A DNA stretch of 64,000 bases from Rhizobium sp. SL86 (GTDB taxonomy: Bacteria > Pseudomonadota > Alphaproteobacteria > Rhizobiales > Rhizobiaceae), in the NCBI RefSeq assembly GCF_026672545.1, contig NZ_JAPPRJ010000001.1, positions 1,416,001-1,480,000 of the forward strand. Reading direction: 5' to 3'. How positions within the stretch are numbered: position 1 is the stretch's first letter; each line of letters starts with the position of its first letter. This document shows positions 9,280 through 18,830 of the stretch, in pieces. Made by a program: the position numbers and the translations under genes. The notes under the pieces are model-generated. The model worked only from the letters and a program-made list of their open reading frames with translations. It did no database searches and was not told where the DNA came from.

Positions 9280-10974
9280 TCAGGCACTCTGGCGGAATGC
9301 AGCATCATCGTCGTCCGGTCCGCCCATCGAGAGATCGAGCGCGAAGCCTTGGACACGTGCCTGCTGGGCGGCAACGCTATTGGCCGATGGGCGAGCCGGC
9401 GCGGCGGCCGGTCTCGGCGACGGTGCCCTCTTCACGGCGGCCGGAGCAGCCTGGGCCTTCATCGGCGCCCGTGCAACCTTGGCCCGTTCGACGCGGAAGA
9501 AGGCGATGGAGGCCTGCAGTTCTTCCGCCTGGGCGGCAAGTTCTTCCGAGGTCGCCGACATTTCTTCCGACGCCGACGCGTTCTGCTGCGTCACGCGGTC
9601 GAGCTGCTGGATCGCCTCGTTGATCTGGCTCGCACCGATATCCTGTTCACGGCAGGCAGCCGAGATTTCCGAGACGAGTTCCGCGGTCTTCTGGATATCC
9701 GGCACCAAGCGGTTCAGCATCTCACCGGCCTCGGTCGCGACCTGCACGGTATCACCCGACAAAGCCGAGATTTCGGCGGCAGCGGCCTGGCTGCGTTCGG
9801 CAAGCTTGCGGACTTCGGACGCGACGACCGCAAAACCCTTGCCGTGTTCGCCGGCACGCGCCGCCTCGACCGCAGCGTTCAGGGCCAGAAGGTCGGTCTG
9901 ACGGGCAATTTCCTGCACAATCGAGATCTTTTCGGCAATCGTCCGCATCGCACCGACGGCCTTGTTGACGGCCTGGCCCGAGGTTTCAGCATCCCGCGAG
10001 GACTGGCGGGCAATCTTTTCCGTCTGGGCGGCGTTTTCGGCATTCTGCTTGATGTTGGCGGCCATTTCTTCCATCGAAGCGGAGGCCTGTTCGGCGGCAG
10101 AGGCCTGTTCGGTCGCGCCCTGGGAAAGCTGCTCCGAACTTGCCGAGAGTTCCTGGCTGCCGGACGAGACATTGTCGGAGGCGGAGACGGCATCGCCGAC
10201 AACACCGCGCAGGCGCTCGATCATCGCGTTGACATAACCCAGGAGTTCGCCGATCTCATCGCGTGTGGTGATCGTTGCCGTCGTGGTCAGATCACCGTCC
10301 GCGATGTTCTGCACGGCGGTGACGGCAGTGCGAAGGCCGCGGTTGATCGACATGGCAATCCAGATGGCGGCAATGACGGCGATCAGAAGGGCACCACCGG
10401 CAACCGACAGGACGATGAGACGCGTCGTGCGATAATCCTCGCCAGCCGCAAGCTTGGCTTCCTTCAGACGCGAGCTTTCCAGCTCGACGACTTCCGTCAG
10501 CAGCTTGTCGATTTCATTGACCGTCGCGCGGTTCTCGGTGGTCGAGATGCGCAGAGCCCCCTCACGGTCACCGGACAGGATCAGGTTCTTGATCTGGTCG
10601 TCCTGCTTACGATATTCGATTTCGAAGGTGTTGAGCTTGTTCCACAGAACCTTGCCCTGTTCGGTCGCCAGCAGAAGGACGGCCTGGTAGGCATCGTCGA
10701 ATTCCTTCCGGTAGGCTGCGGCCGTGGTCGCGTACTCATTGACCGCCTTCATATCGGTGGCGAGCAGCATGTTCTTCTGCTGACGAAGCTGCTGCAACTG
10801 CGCATTGTTCATGGTTTGCGCCAGGTTGAGCCGCGTGGCCGGACCTTCGACAACGTTTTCCAACGTCGCATTCAGATTGCCCAGACTGAAGACGCCGAGC
10901 GTCGCAATGGCAATCAGCATGGCGATGACAAAGCCGAAAGCCACCGCCAGTTTCAATTTAATGGTTGCACGCAT
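9280..10974 (-). CDS. Methyl-accepting chemotaxis receptor, second of a pair
   Basis: A 564-residue receptor: a first membrane helix at about residues 7-30, a periplasmic helical-bundle domain ([19 protein letters not shown] onward), a second helix near 187-210, one HAMP domain ([20 protein letters not shown]), and the methylation and signalling domain with the canonical [19 protein letters not shown] tip. It ends GGPDDDD plus six residues, like its neighbour. It is 24 bases downstream of cheW and is cotranscribed. From about residue 260 it is nearly identical to the other receptor, while the sensor halves differ, so the pair probably feeds different stimuli to one CheA. Confidence 0.94.
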   Translation of the reverse strand: MRATIKLKLAVAFGFVIAMLIAIATLGVFSLGNLNATLENVVEGPATRLNLAQTMNNAQLQQLRQQKNMLLATDMKAVNEYATTAAAYRKEFDDAYQAVLLLATEQGKVLWNKLNTFEIEYRKQDDQIKNLILSGDREGALRISTTENRATVNEIDKLLTEVVELESSRLKEAKLAAGEDYRTTRLIVLSVAGGALLIAVIAAIWIAMSINRGLRTAVTAVQNIADGDLTTTATITTRDEIGELLGYVNAMIERLRGVVGDAVSASDNVSSGSQELSASSEQLSQGATEQASAAEQASASMEEMAANIKQNAENAAQTEKIARQSSRDAETSGQAVNKAVGAMRTIAEKISIVQEIARQTDLLALNAAVEAARAGEHGKGFAVVASEVRKLAERSQAAAAEISALSGDTVQVATEAGEMLNRLVPDIQKTAELVSEISAACREQDIGASQINEAIQQLDRVTQQNASASEEMSATSEELAAQAEELQASIAFFRVERAKVARAPMKAQAAPAAVKRAPSPRPAAAPARPSANSVAAQQARVQGFALDLSMGGPDDDDAAFRQSA

Positions 10975-10998
10975 GGTATAACCCCCTTGACGTCGCGT

Positions 10999-11514
10999 TC
11001 AGCCCTGCTGGGCATGCTGTGAGTTCCGCTCATTCTGAGCGGAGAAGATTGTTTTGAGATTTGGAATGATGATGAACTCGCCGTGTCTTCGGACGAGGCA
11101 GTCGATGAAGTCCGGTCTCCATCGCATGCCGACGCTGGGCGGCGGTTCGCCATGGGATTTTTCAAGCGTCGTGACCTCGTGCACCTTGTCGGTGCGGATG
11201 CCGGTCAGTGTTGCCTCACCATCGATGTCGAGTTCGATGACGATGATGCGGCTGTCGATGGTGGTGGTGGTCGCCTCCATGCCGAAGGCGAGCCTTATGT
11301 CGGCGAGCGGGATGACCTTGCCGCGGAAGTTGATGACGCTGGCGACAAAGGGTTTGGCGCCCGGCACGGCCGTTTCCGGCAGGAGGTCGAGGATTTCCTG
11401 GACGTGGACCGCTTCGAGCGCGAACATTTCGCCGGCGATTTCGAAGGTGAGGACTTCCAGTTCCTCGCGGCCTTCCCAGAGGTGTTCGGGTAGTTTGCGC
11501 AATGCTTCGCTCAT
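10999..11514 (-). CDS. cheW: Chemotaxis coupling protein CheW (second of two)
   Basis: A 171-residue CheW domain protein: LEVLTFEIAGEMFALEAVHVQEIL, then VINFRGKVIPLADIRLAFG and the C-terminal IIIPNLKTIF. The start overlaps the cheA stop by four bases (ATGA), so it is translationally coupled to the kinase. It couples receptors to CheA. It differs in sequence from the cheW at 6732-7220, and the presence of two copies in one operon may let different receptors use different couplers (inference). Confidence 0.94.
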   Translation of the reverse strand: MSEALRKLPEHLWEGREELEVLTFEIAGEMFALEAVHVQEILDLLPETAVPGAKPFVASVINFRGKVIPLADIRLAFGMEATTTTIDSRIIVIELDIDGEATLTGIRTDKVHEVTTLEKSHGEPPPSVGMRWRPDFIDCLVRRHGEFIIIPNLKTIFSAQNERNSQHAQQG

Positions 11515-13619
11515 CCTGCCGCGCGCAAATGCGCCTCCTGTTGCTGACCGGCCGCCACCAGATGGGCGACATCGAGGATTAGGGCGACACCACCGTCGCC
11601 GAGGATCGTGGCGCCCGAGAAGGTCACCACGTCATGATGCAGCTTGGACATCGCCTTGATCACCGTCTGGTGGTCGCCGATGATCTGGTCGACGACGAGG
11701 CCGACGCGTTCGGCGCCGGTGGAGATGACCACCACCTTCTGGAAGGGATCGGGTTTGGTGCCGGTCTCGAAGAGGTCGCGCAGGCGGATGAAGGGCACCA
11801 GGCTGTCGCGCAGCGAGATGAAGCTGCGGCCGCGCGAGCGCATGTCCTCCTCGACGGAAAGCTCGAGGCATTCTTCCACCGCCGAGAGCGGGATGACGTA
11901 ACGGCCCGTCCCGACCCGCACGAGCAGGCCGTCGATGATGGCAAGCGTCAGCGGGATGGCCAGCGAGATCTCGGAGCCTTCGCCGGGTTTGGAGACGACG
12001 TTGATCGTGCCGCGCAGCGCATCGATGGTGCGCTTGACCACATCCATGCCGACACCGCGGCCAGACAGGTTCGTCACCTGCTGGGCGGTGGAGAAACCGG
12101 GCTGGAAGATCAGCTGCAGGAGTTCCTGGTCGGAGAGGCTGGCATTGGGCGCGATCAGGCCGGAACTTTCCGCCTTGGCGCGCACCCGCTCGCGGTTGAT
12201 GCCGCGGCCGTCGTCCTTGATGGTGATGATCACCTCGCCGGCCTGCTGGCGGGCGGAGAGGAAGATGCGACCGGTCGGCGACTTGCCGGCGGCGCGGCGC
12301 TCGTCGGCGCTTTCCAGGCCATGGTCGCAGGAATTGCGCACCAGGTGCACGAGCGGATCGGCCAGCCGTTCGATGACGCTCTTGTCGACCTCGGTGGTCT
12401 CGCCTTCGGTGACGAGCTCGATCGCCTTGCCGGTCTCGATGGCAAGATCATGCACGAGGCGGCGGAAACGGCCGAAGAGCTGGGCAACGGGCACCATGCG
12501 CAGCACCATCATCGTGTCGCGCAGCTCGCCCGACAGGCGCTCCACATCTTCCGAGACGGCGCGCAGCATCAGGTCGCCGCTAGAGCCGGCCAGCTGGCTG
12601 AGGCGCGACTGGGCAATCACCAGTTCGCCGACACGGTCCATCAGTTCGTCGAGGCGTTCGGCCGGCACGCGGACATTTTCCGCGGCCTTCTGCTGTTTGG
12701 CGTCGGCCTGCGGCGCACCGCGGCCAGAAGCGGCGGGCGTGGCCGGCGCGGCAACCGGCGCGGCAACCGGGGCGGCCGGGGCCGGCGGGGCAGCAGATGG
12801 TAGAGAGGCTGCGGGCGCCGCAGGAGTTGCAGCAGCGGCAACCGCAGCCGGGGCGGCCCCCGGCTCGACGACCGTCACCACAAGCTCCATCTCGTCCATG
12901 ACGAAGATGAACACGTCGTCGATCGCCGAACGCGGCTTGTCGGTGACAAGCTCGACGTCCCAGCGGACATAAAGATCGGTGGCAATCAGATCATCGATCG
13001 CCGGAATGCGGCTGAGATCGGCGCGGATGGTCGCCGTGCCAAGCTCGGCAAGCTCGTCCAGAAGCCCGACCGGATTGGTGCCGTTCGCCATGGCGTTCTG
13101 CGGCAGGCCGATGCGGATCCTGTAAGTGGTGGTGGCGGATTTTTGCCCAGCCGCCGAGGCGGCCTCGACCGGTGCGGCCGGCGATGCGGCCGATGATGCG
13201 ACAGGACCAGCATGGGCGGCAGGTGTCGCCCCTGCCGGATGACCGGCGGCGGCGACGGCGGCACGCAGACGCGACAGAAGCGTCTCGCTGACGGCGTCAT
13301 GATCACCGCCCGGCACCTCGATCAAGGCCCGCATGTGGTCGGTGGCGCCAAGGACGGCGGTCACCAGATCATGGGTTGCCGGCACGATGCCCTTGCGCAC
13401 CTGGTCGAAGGCCGTCTCGCAATGATGGGTGAAGGCCGCCAGCGCCTCGAAGCCGAACATGGCCCCGGACCCTTTCAGCGTATGCAGCCCGCGAAAGACC
13501 GCATCCACCTGCTCCTTGTCGGAGAGATCGTGGTTGAGATCCAGAAGACCCGATTCCACCTGCTCCAGCAGTTCGGCGGCCTCGGTGCGGAAGACGGCAA
13601 TCGGATCTGGGAAACTCAT
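11511..13619 (-). CDS. cheA: Chemotaxis histidine kinase CheA
   Basis: A 702-residue protein in the classic order. It has an HPt domain with phosphorylated His46 in FRGLHTLKGSG, a P2-like segment, and a long Ala/Pro-rich linker at about residues 255-310. The dimerisation domain is followed by a HATPase domain with the N box (HLVRNSCDHGLES) and two glycine boxes (DDGRGINRERV and GRGVGMDVVK). A C-terminal CheW-like domain follows. It autophosphorylates in response to receptors and passes phosphate to CheY and CheB. It overlaps cheY and cheW by four bases on each side. Confidence 0.96.
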   Translation of the reverse strand: MSFPDPIAVFRTEAAELLEQVESGLLDLNHDLSDKEQVDAVFRGLHTLKGSGAMFGFEALAAFTHHCETAFDQVRKGIVPATHDLVTAVLGATDHMRALIEVPGGDHDAVSETLLSRLRAAVAAAGHPAGATPAAHAGPVASSAASPAAPVEAASAAGQKSATTTYRIRIGLPQNAMANGTNPVGLLDELAELGTATIRADLSRIPAIDDLIATDLYVRWDVELVTDKPRSAIDDVFIFVMDEMELVVTVVEPGAAPAAVAAAATPAAPAASLPSAAPPAPAAPVAAPVAAPATPAASGRGAPQADAKQQKAAENVRVPAERLDELMDRVGELVIAQSRLSQLAGSSGDLMLRAVSEDVERLSGELRDTMMVLRMVPVAQLFGRFRRLVHDLAIETGKAIELVTEGETTEVDKSVIERLADPLVHLVRNSCDHGLESADERRAAGKSPTGRIFLSARQQAGEVIITIKDDGRGINRERVRAKAESSGLIAPNASLSDQELLQLIFQPGFSTAQQVTNLSGRGVGMDVVKRTIDALRGTINVVSKPGEGSEISLAIPLTLAIIDGLLVRVGTGRYVIPLSAVEECLELSVEEDMRSRGRSFISLRDSLVPFIRLRDLFETGTKPDPFQKVVVISTGAERVGLVVDQIIGDHQTVIKAMSKLHHDVVTFSGATILGDGGVALILDVAHLVAAGQQQEAHLRAAG

Positions 13620-13984
13620 CGGCCAAGCACCTTCTTGACGATCTTGACCAGGCTTTCCGGGTCAAACGGCTTGGTCAGCCAGCCGGTCGCCCCGGCAGAC
13701 TTCGCCTGCTGTTTCAGCTCGTTGTCGGATTCCGTCGTCAGGAAGATCACCGGAACCCCCATGCAGGACGGGATCTTGCGCAGCTCGCGGATCATCGTCA
13801 GACCGTCCATGTTGGGCATGTTCAGGTCCGTCACCACCAGATCGAACTGGCCGCCCTTCAGCTTGCTGAGCCCGTCCATGCCATCCACCGCCTCGGTGAT
13901 GGCATAACCGGCATTGGACAAGGCGACACGCGTGGTCAGCCGGATGCTGGCGGAATCGTCGACGGTCAAAATGCGGGCGTTCAT
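13616..13984 (-). CDS. cheY: Single-domain response regulator CheY
   Basis: A 122-residue stand-alone receiver domain: acidic pair at residues 9-10 (LTVDDSAS), phosphoacceptor Asp53 in VVTDLNMPNMDG, the conserved threonine near 84, and Lys105 in WLTKPFDP. It receives phosphate from CheA and would act on the flagellar motor or another output. It overlaps cheA and the STAS gene by four bases each. No cheZ is present; in rhizobia a second CheY often acts as the phosphate sink. Confidence 0.95.
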   Translation of the reverse strand: MNARILTVDDSASIRLTTRVALSNAGYAITEAVDGMDGLSKLKGGQFDLVVTDLNMPNMDGLTMIRELRKIPSCMGVPVIFLTTESDNELKQQAKSAGATGWLTKPFDPESLVKIVKKVLGR

Positions 13985-14310
13985 GGCATTACTCCTTCGT
14001 GAAGCCAGAAGCGACGATCCTCCGCCGTCATGCCAGACAGAAACCCGGATCGCTCGAGAAGATCCAAAAGGTTCCCGTCCGCCGCACGCGACAGACGAAC
14101 AACACGACCGGCCGTGCCCGCATAAACACGGGCTGATTCCAAAAGTTGAAGAAAACTCAGATCACACACCAGATCGGACGAAACCGATATCTCAACGTTC
14201 TCATGACCAAGAAGCGCACCAAGCAATGCCTCCTGATGCCCGCCAACAAAACGAACCGTCAGGGGATCGCTCAGCTCACATGTAAAGGGCCCGGTAACAG
14301 AAGATTGCAC
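13981..14310 (-). CDS. STAS-domain protein heading the che operon
   Basis: A 109-residue protein with the outline of a STAS (anti-sigma-factor antagonist-like) domain: a short sheet-forming N-terminus, then VEISVSSDLVCDLSFLQLLESARVYA and a C-terminal helix. It is the first gene of the minus-strand chemotaxis operon and overlaps cheY by four bases. STAS proteins at the head of che operons are common in alphaproteobacteria, but their function is poorly known. The usual phosphorylatable serine of classical antagonists is uncertain here. Confidence 0.75.
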   Translation of the reverse strand: MQSSVTGPFTCELSDPLTVRFVGGHQEALLGALLGHENVEISVSSDLVCDLSFLQLLESARVYAGTAGRVVRLSRAADGNLLDLLERSGFLSGMTAEDRRFWLHEGVMP

Positions 14311-14607
14311 GTTGTCGTCCGCCGATGAGTTGATGAGTTACACGGCAAAGATGCGGCATCATAATTAACAAGGCCATAAAATATCGGGACCAGTTTTTAC
14401 TGGTTTTGAATTATGAATTCGGTAACTTGGCCCATCGATAATGGAAACTTAACCAGAGGCATTCATTTGCCTGTTATTTTTGCAACTTCTTAATATGCAC
14501 GCGCTACTACTTCCAATGTATCGGCGTGCGCCGGCAGGTGTTTCCGTTCTGCGGATGCGCAAAACACAACCGGATGAAATGCAACCAAAGATAGCGGAGG
14601 CCATTCA

Positions 14608-16332
14608 GTGGCATTGAGTGCAAAGATTGCCCAGACCGACACTTGGTCGCATGCTTCTGCCGCACGTATGGAAGAGGCGCGCTCCCGCATCGAACAGCGT
14701 TTCCTGGATGGCGGCGCTGTGCTTCTGTCGGTGCTCGACGTGCTGAACAAGATGATTTCGTCGCTGGATACGCTGACCAATTCGCTGGACGAGGAAACGG
14801 CAGGCGCCACCCTGCAGGAACTTGGAACGACGGCGGCCGCGCTTTCCTCCCTCACTCAGACGGAAGCCTCGCGTCAGATCCAGTTCCGCGAGATTGCCGC
14901 CACCGAACGGCTGGTGCGCCCGCATGTCTCGAGCATGCAGGAAACGCTGCGTTATCTGCGGACCTTTGCGGTCACGGCAAAGATCACCGGGGCCGGCATT
15001 TCCGATTTTGCCGGATTTGCGGAGGAGATCCTGCAGAGGATCCAGGAGGGCAGTGACCAGGTCAACCGCTTCTCCGACAGCCTGACACAGCTCGGCGCCG
15101 GCATCGGGCCGGTGATCGCCAAGGGAGACAGCATCGTCAACCGTTATGGGCAGACCGTGCCCAGGATCATCGACGGACTGACCGGGGGCATGGACCAGTT
15201 GCGCCTGCAGGGCGAGACGCTGGCCAAACGTGCGGCCGAGGTCAAGCGGATCGCGATGGGGGTGCAGAACAAGCTCGCAGCGGTCCTGTCCTCCATGCAG
15301 GTTGGCGACATCACACGCCAGCGGATCGAACACTGCCAGGCGAGTTTCGAACATCTGGCAGACTACCTGGCATCGGCCGAGGCCAATGCGCTGACGGACG
15401 AGCAGCGCGCGCGGCTCTCCAATCTCATTGCCAGCCTTGTTGCCGCCCAACTGGACCAGTCACGCCGCGATTTCGACCGCGACACCGGCAAGATCATCGA
15501 CACGATCACCAGTTTCCGCTCCGATCTCCTCCAGATCAACGACATCCAGCGGTCGATGATGGGTGAAGGCGAGGGCGAGGATGCCTTTTCCATGCGCAGC
15601 CTGGAGGCCTGTGTGACGGAAGCGCGCGAGGCGGTGGGTGAAATCGAAAAGGTGGCCGCCGCGGCTGCGGAAATGACCCGGCAGATCCTCAGCACCGTGC
15701 AAACCCTGCTCGACGGCATCAGCCTTGTTCAGGTGGTGCGCGGCGACATTCACTACATGGCGCTCAACACCAACCTGCGCTGCGGCAAGATTGGCGAAGA
15801 AGGCAAGGCGATCAATGTGGTCACCGCCGAACTGCGCATTTTTGCCGGTCAGCTGGACGAGGTCGCCGAAAAGATCGTCGGTGAATTGAAGGGTCTGGAA
15901 ACGGCAGCGCAGGCGCTGATCGACGAGCCGCAGGATCTCGTCGACATGAACAGTCTCGATACCCGCCTGGACAACGCGCTGCAGCGTATTCGCTCTGTCT
16001 GCAATCGGATCGAGTCGGATCTGCATCAGATGAGTGGCGAAGGCCAGCGCGGAATCGAGCAGATGAACGCCGCGCTCGCAAAACTGGATTTCCAGGCGGA
16101 TCTTGGCGAGGTCCTGCGCCGCTGCGCTGAAGACATCCGCCTCGATCCGACACAAAGCCTCAGTGCGGAGGGTCTCGAAGCGGCCATCGCCGTCCTCGGC
16201 CCGCGCATCAACCGGCTCTACACCATGGCCTCCGAACGCGAACTGCACGCGGCAATCCTCGGCACCGTTGCGCCGGAAGAGGCACCGCTGACGGTGCTCT
16301 CCGACGACGATCTGGATGCCGCGCTGTTCTGA
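14608..16332 (+). CDS. Soluble receptor-like chemotaxis protein with divergent signalling tip
   Basis: 574 residues starting at GTG 14608, preceded by GGAGG seven bases upstream. No membrane helix is seen; the protein is helical and probably coiled coil throughout. Near residues 388-420 the segment LNTNLRCGKIGEEGKAINVV aligns with the chemoreceptor tip consensus (LNAA.EAARAGE.G.GFAVV), but several contact residues are changed. It is transcribed divergently from the che operon across a 297-base gap. It is best read as a cytoplasmic MCP-like protein that may interact with the same CheA/CheW, or as a degenerate relative. Its exact role is unknown. Confidence 0.8.
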   Translation: MALSAKIAQTDTWSHASAARMEEARSRIEQRFLDGGAVLLSVLDVLNKMISSLDTLTNSLDEETAGATLQELGTTAAALSSLTQTEASRQIQFREIAATERLVRPHVSSMQETLRYLRTFAVTAKITGAGISDFAGFAEEILQRIQEGSDQVNRFSDSLTQLGAGIGPVIAKGDSIVNRYGQTVPRIIDGLTGGMDQLRLQGETLAKRAAEVKRIAMGVQNKLAAVLSSMQVGDITRQRIEHCQASFEHLADYLASAEANALTDEQRARLSNLIASLVAAQLDQSRRDFDRDTGKIIDTITSFRSDLLQINDIQRSMMGEGEGEDAFSMRSLEACVTEAREAVGEIEKVAAAAAEMTRQILSTVQTLLDGISLVQVVRGDIHYMALNTNLRCGKIGEEGKAINVVTAELRIFAGQLDEVAEKIVGELKGLETAAQALIDEPQDLVDMNSLDTRLDNALQRIRSVCNRIESDLHQMSGEGQRGIEQMNAALAKLDFQADLGEVLRRCAEDIRLDPTQSLSAEGLEAAIAVLGPRINRLYTMASERELHAAILGTVAPEEAPLTVLSDDDLDAALF

Positions 16333-17109
16333 TCAGTCGTCGACGTGATCATGGCCGCCATTGCGGCCAGGACGCCAATAGCCTTCCGAGGCGATCTGCT
16401 CGCGCGCAAGGCCGCGGGCAATCAGGTGATGGCGCTGGGCACGCACATTGCTGGTTTCACCGATGATCAGTGCCTGGCCGCGGCCTTCGGGCAGGCCGAA
16501 GGCGGCAATACGGTCGAGCATGATGCTGCTCGGTCCGGCCGGCGTTTCGCCACGATGGATCCACTCGATCGCCACATCGCCCTTCGTTTCGAAGCCCTGC
16601 TGCCAGGAGGAATCCTGCACCTCGATGAAAGCGAAGGCCCGCGCACCCACCGGCAATTCCTCCAGAATGTGCAGAATGCCGGGAATGCAGGTCGCGTCGC
16701 CGGTCAACAGATGCCAGTCGGCCTCCGGGTTGAAGACGATGCGTCCGCGCGGGCCCTTGACCTCCACCGTATCGCCAGCCTTGGCGTTTCGCGCGAAACT
16801 CGGTCCGAGCGTCGCCCCGTGCATGACGAAATCGACGGCGATTTCACCGGTCTGACGGTCGAAACTGCGAATGGTATAATGGCGCCGACCGTGTTCGCCG
16901 GACGGATCCGGCAGGAAGAAGACGATGTCCTGTCCGGGTTTGTAGGAAAAGTCCGCGACGCGGTCGGTGGTGAAGAGAACCCTGCGCATGCCGCTCGAGA
17001 TATCGAAGGCATCGGTGACCGTCAGCGTCCAGGCGGGAAGCTGCGGGCGCTGGCGGGGCGGTTGCGCTGCGGGGTGAGCGGGCTGATCCATCCTGTGCTC
17101 CTGTTCCAT
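16333..17109 (-). CDS. Siderophore-interacting FAD-binding reductase (SIP family)
   Basis: About 258 residues from the ATG at 17109; an ATG at 17142 would add 11 residues. It has an N-terminal FAD-binding domain with RRHYTIRSFD (the flavin-binding R-x-Y-S/T motif) and a C-terminal SIP domain with GDATCIPGI and EGYWRPGRNGGHDH. Such proteins reduce ferric siderophores in the cytosol with NAD(P)H to release iron. The gene ends immediately after the convergent receptor-like gene (adjacent stops at 16332/16333). No iron-box was identified upstream by eye. Confidence 0.88.
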   Translation of the reverse strand: MEQEHRMDQPAHPAAQPPRQRPQLPAWTLTVTDAFDISSGMRRVLFTTDRVADFSYKPGQDIVFFLPDPSGEHGRRHYTIRSFDRQTGEIAVDFVMHGATLGPSFARNAKAGDTVEVKGPRGRIVFNPEADWHLLTGDATCIPGILHILEELPVGARAFAFIEVQDSSWQQGFETKGDVAIEWIHRGETPAGPSSIMLDRIAAFGLPEGRGQALIIGETSNVRAQRHHLIARGLAREQIASEGYWRPGRNGGHDHVDD

Positions 17110-17234
17110 AGGGGGACCGCTCCCAGGGCGGCCATCTAGCATGGATGCTGGATAGCGCTTTATTCCTTCTGGTTAAAGTCATCTTTTTGTGCGCCAGGCC
17201 TGCCTGACAAGCGACGTTATGGCCCGGAACGCAA

Positions 17235-17258
17235 GACAGGCCCCGAAGGGCCTGTCTC
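17235..17258. terminator. Rho-independent-like hairpin
   Basis: AGACAGGCC pairs with GGCCTGTCT across a six-base loop, in the gap between the siderophore-interacting protein gene and the 3' end of the DUF475 gene. It would terminate the minus-strand DUF475 transcript that ends at 17288. The T-run is short, so strength is uncertain. Confidence 0.65.
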
Positions 17259-17287
17259 TTCCGGTTCTCGACCGATGATGACCGGGC

Positions 17288-18376
17288 TTACACGCTTCGT
17301 CGCAGTTCCAGATCTTCCGCATGCTGGCGTTCCATCCGGTTGTGGCGGATAGACGACCAGAGCGACAGGCCGATGAGGCCGGCTCCACCGAGACCGGTGA
17401 TGACTTCCGGAATATGCACCAGCGTCTGCACATACATGATCACCGACAGGATCAGGATGGCATAGAAGGCGCCGTGTTCCAGATAACGGTATTCGGCGAG
17501 CGTGCCCTTCTCCACCAGCATGATGGTCATGGAGCGGACATACATGGCGCCGATGCCGAGACCGATGGCGATGATGAAGAGGTTCTGGGTGAGTGCAAAG
17601 GCGCCGATCACGCCGTCGAAGGAGAAGCTGGCATCCAGCACTTCGAGGTAGATGAAGGCGCCAAGTCCGCCCTTCGCCGCTTCGCTCATCGCCTTTTGCG
17701 AGGCATCGAGCGCGCCGCCCAGCACTTCCACCAAAAGGAAGGTCAGGAGTCCGTAGACGGCCGCGTGAACGAAGGTGGAGGCCTCCGCTTCCGGCAGCAG
17801 CTGCGAGAACAGCATGATCAGCAACAGCACGAAGGCGATTTCGACGCCCTTGATCGTGGCAAAACGCGCCACGCGGCTTTCGATCACCTCGACCCAGTGC
17901 ACATCCTTCTCGTGATTGAAGAAGAAGGTGAGGCCCACCATCATCAGGAAGGTGCCGCCAAAGGCGGCGATGGGCAGATGCGCCTCATGCATGATGCGCG
18001 CATATTCCTCCGGCCGTGCGGCAGCCAGCATGATCGCATCGATCGGGCCGATGCCGGCGGCGATGACGACGATCAGCAGCGGGAAGACGATGCGCATGCC
18101 GAAGACGGCAATCAGGATGCCCCAGGTGAGGAAGCGCTGCTGCCAGACCGGCGTCATGTCCTTCAGCTTGTTCGCGTTGACGATGGCATTGTCGAAGGAC
18201 AGCGAGATTTCGAGAACCGCCAGCACCGCACAGATGAAAAAGACGGTCAGCATACCGCCGATCGTGCCGCTCGACTGCCAGCCGAGCACACCGCCGAGGA
18301 TCAGGCCGATGACGGTGACGATAAAGGCCCAGCGAAAATAGCCGAGCGTGCTGTTCGAGGAGGGGGTCTGGCTCAT
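17288..18376 (-). CDS. DUF475 / TerC-like integral membrane protein
   Basis: A 362-residue protein from ATG 18376 (MSQTPSSNSTLGYFRWAF) with about nine hydrophobic helices. Two conserved acidic membrane motifs are visible, EISLSFDNAIVNANKL near residue 55 and DASFSFDGVIGAFALT near 245, which is the pattern of the TerC/DUF475 superfamily. Members are linked to metal-ion (including manganese) export or to tellurite resistance; the substrate here is unknown. It is a single-gene unit between two hairpin or intergenic regions. An ATG seven codons upstream is possible. Confidence 0.82.
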   Translation of the reverse strand: MSQTPSSNSTLGYFRWAFIVTVIGLILGGVLGWQSSGTIGGMLTVFFICAVLAVLEISLSFDNAIVNANKLKDMTPVWQQRFLTWGILIAVFGMRIVFPLLIVVIAAGIGPIDAIMLAAARPEEYARIMHEAHLPIAAFGGTFLMMVGLTFFFNHEKDVHWVEVIESRVARFATIKGVEIAFVLLLIMLFSQLLPEAEASTFVHAAVYGLLTFLLVEVLGGALDASQKAMSEAAKGGLGAFIYLEVLDASFSFDGVIGAFALTQNLFIIAIGLGIGAMYVRSMTIMLVEKGTLAEYRYLEHGAFYAILILSVIMYVQTLVHIPEVITGLGGAGLIGLSLWSSIRHNRMERQHAEDLELRRSV

Positions 18377-18830
18377 GCTGAGACCTCCCCGTGGCAAGCG
18401 GTGTCAGATGTTTTGAGGTTCAATGCGAAAAAGGGCCGCACGCCAAAGGGTGCACCCGGTATCAGGATGGTAGGCTTCATGTTTGCTTCAATCCGCCGGC
18501 TCGATTTGCAGGCGGTACCGACATCGCGAGAGCGCCGTAAAAACTCTCGCCAGAGGGGCCCGGCACCAGTGTTCCATCCCCGGTATCGGTCTTGTTCGGG
18601 GAGACACCGGGAAAATGGCGGATTCTTGCCAAAGGTCAAGATCATCCGTGCGGGTGCAGCGTGCGATGGGTGTAAAAAGGCCGTCTTGGTTGAAGAATTC
18701 CGCCTGAAACCGGCGCAAACCTTGACCTTTGCCGCAACTGAGGGCATGGAGCACGCCTGCCCGCGCCATCTGGTCTGGTTTCTGTTATTCTGCCGACCTG
18801 AAGATTGGCCCGAAGGAAAGAAAAACAACA
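18377..18830. other. Intergenic region upstream of rbfA
   Basis: About 450 bases with no convincing coding frame. It holds the divergent promoters of the DUF475 gene and rbfA. A 10-base inverted repeat, AAAGGTCAAG at 18631-18640 and CTTGACCTTT at 18721-18730, brackets 80 bases of unknown meaning. A good ribosome site (GAAGGAAAG) lies just before rbfA. infB, often upstream of rbfA, is not here. Confidence 0.5.
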
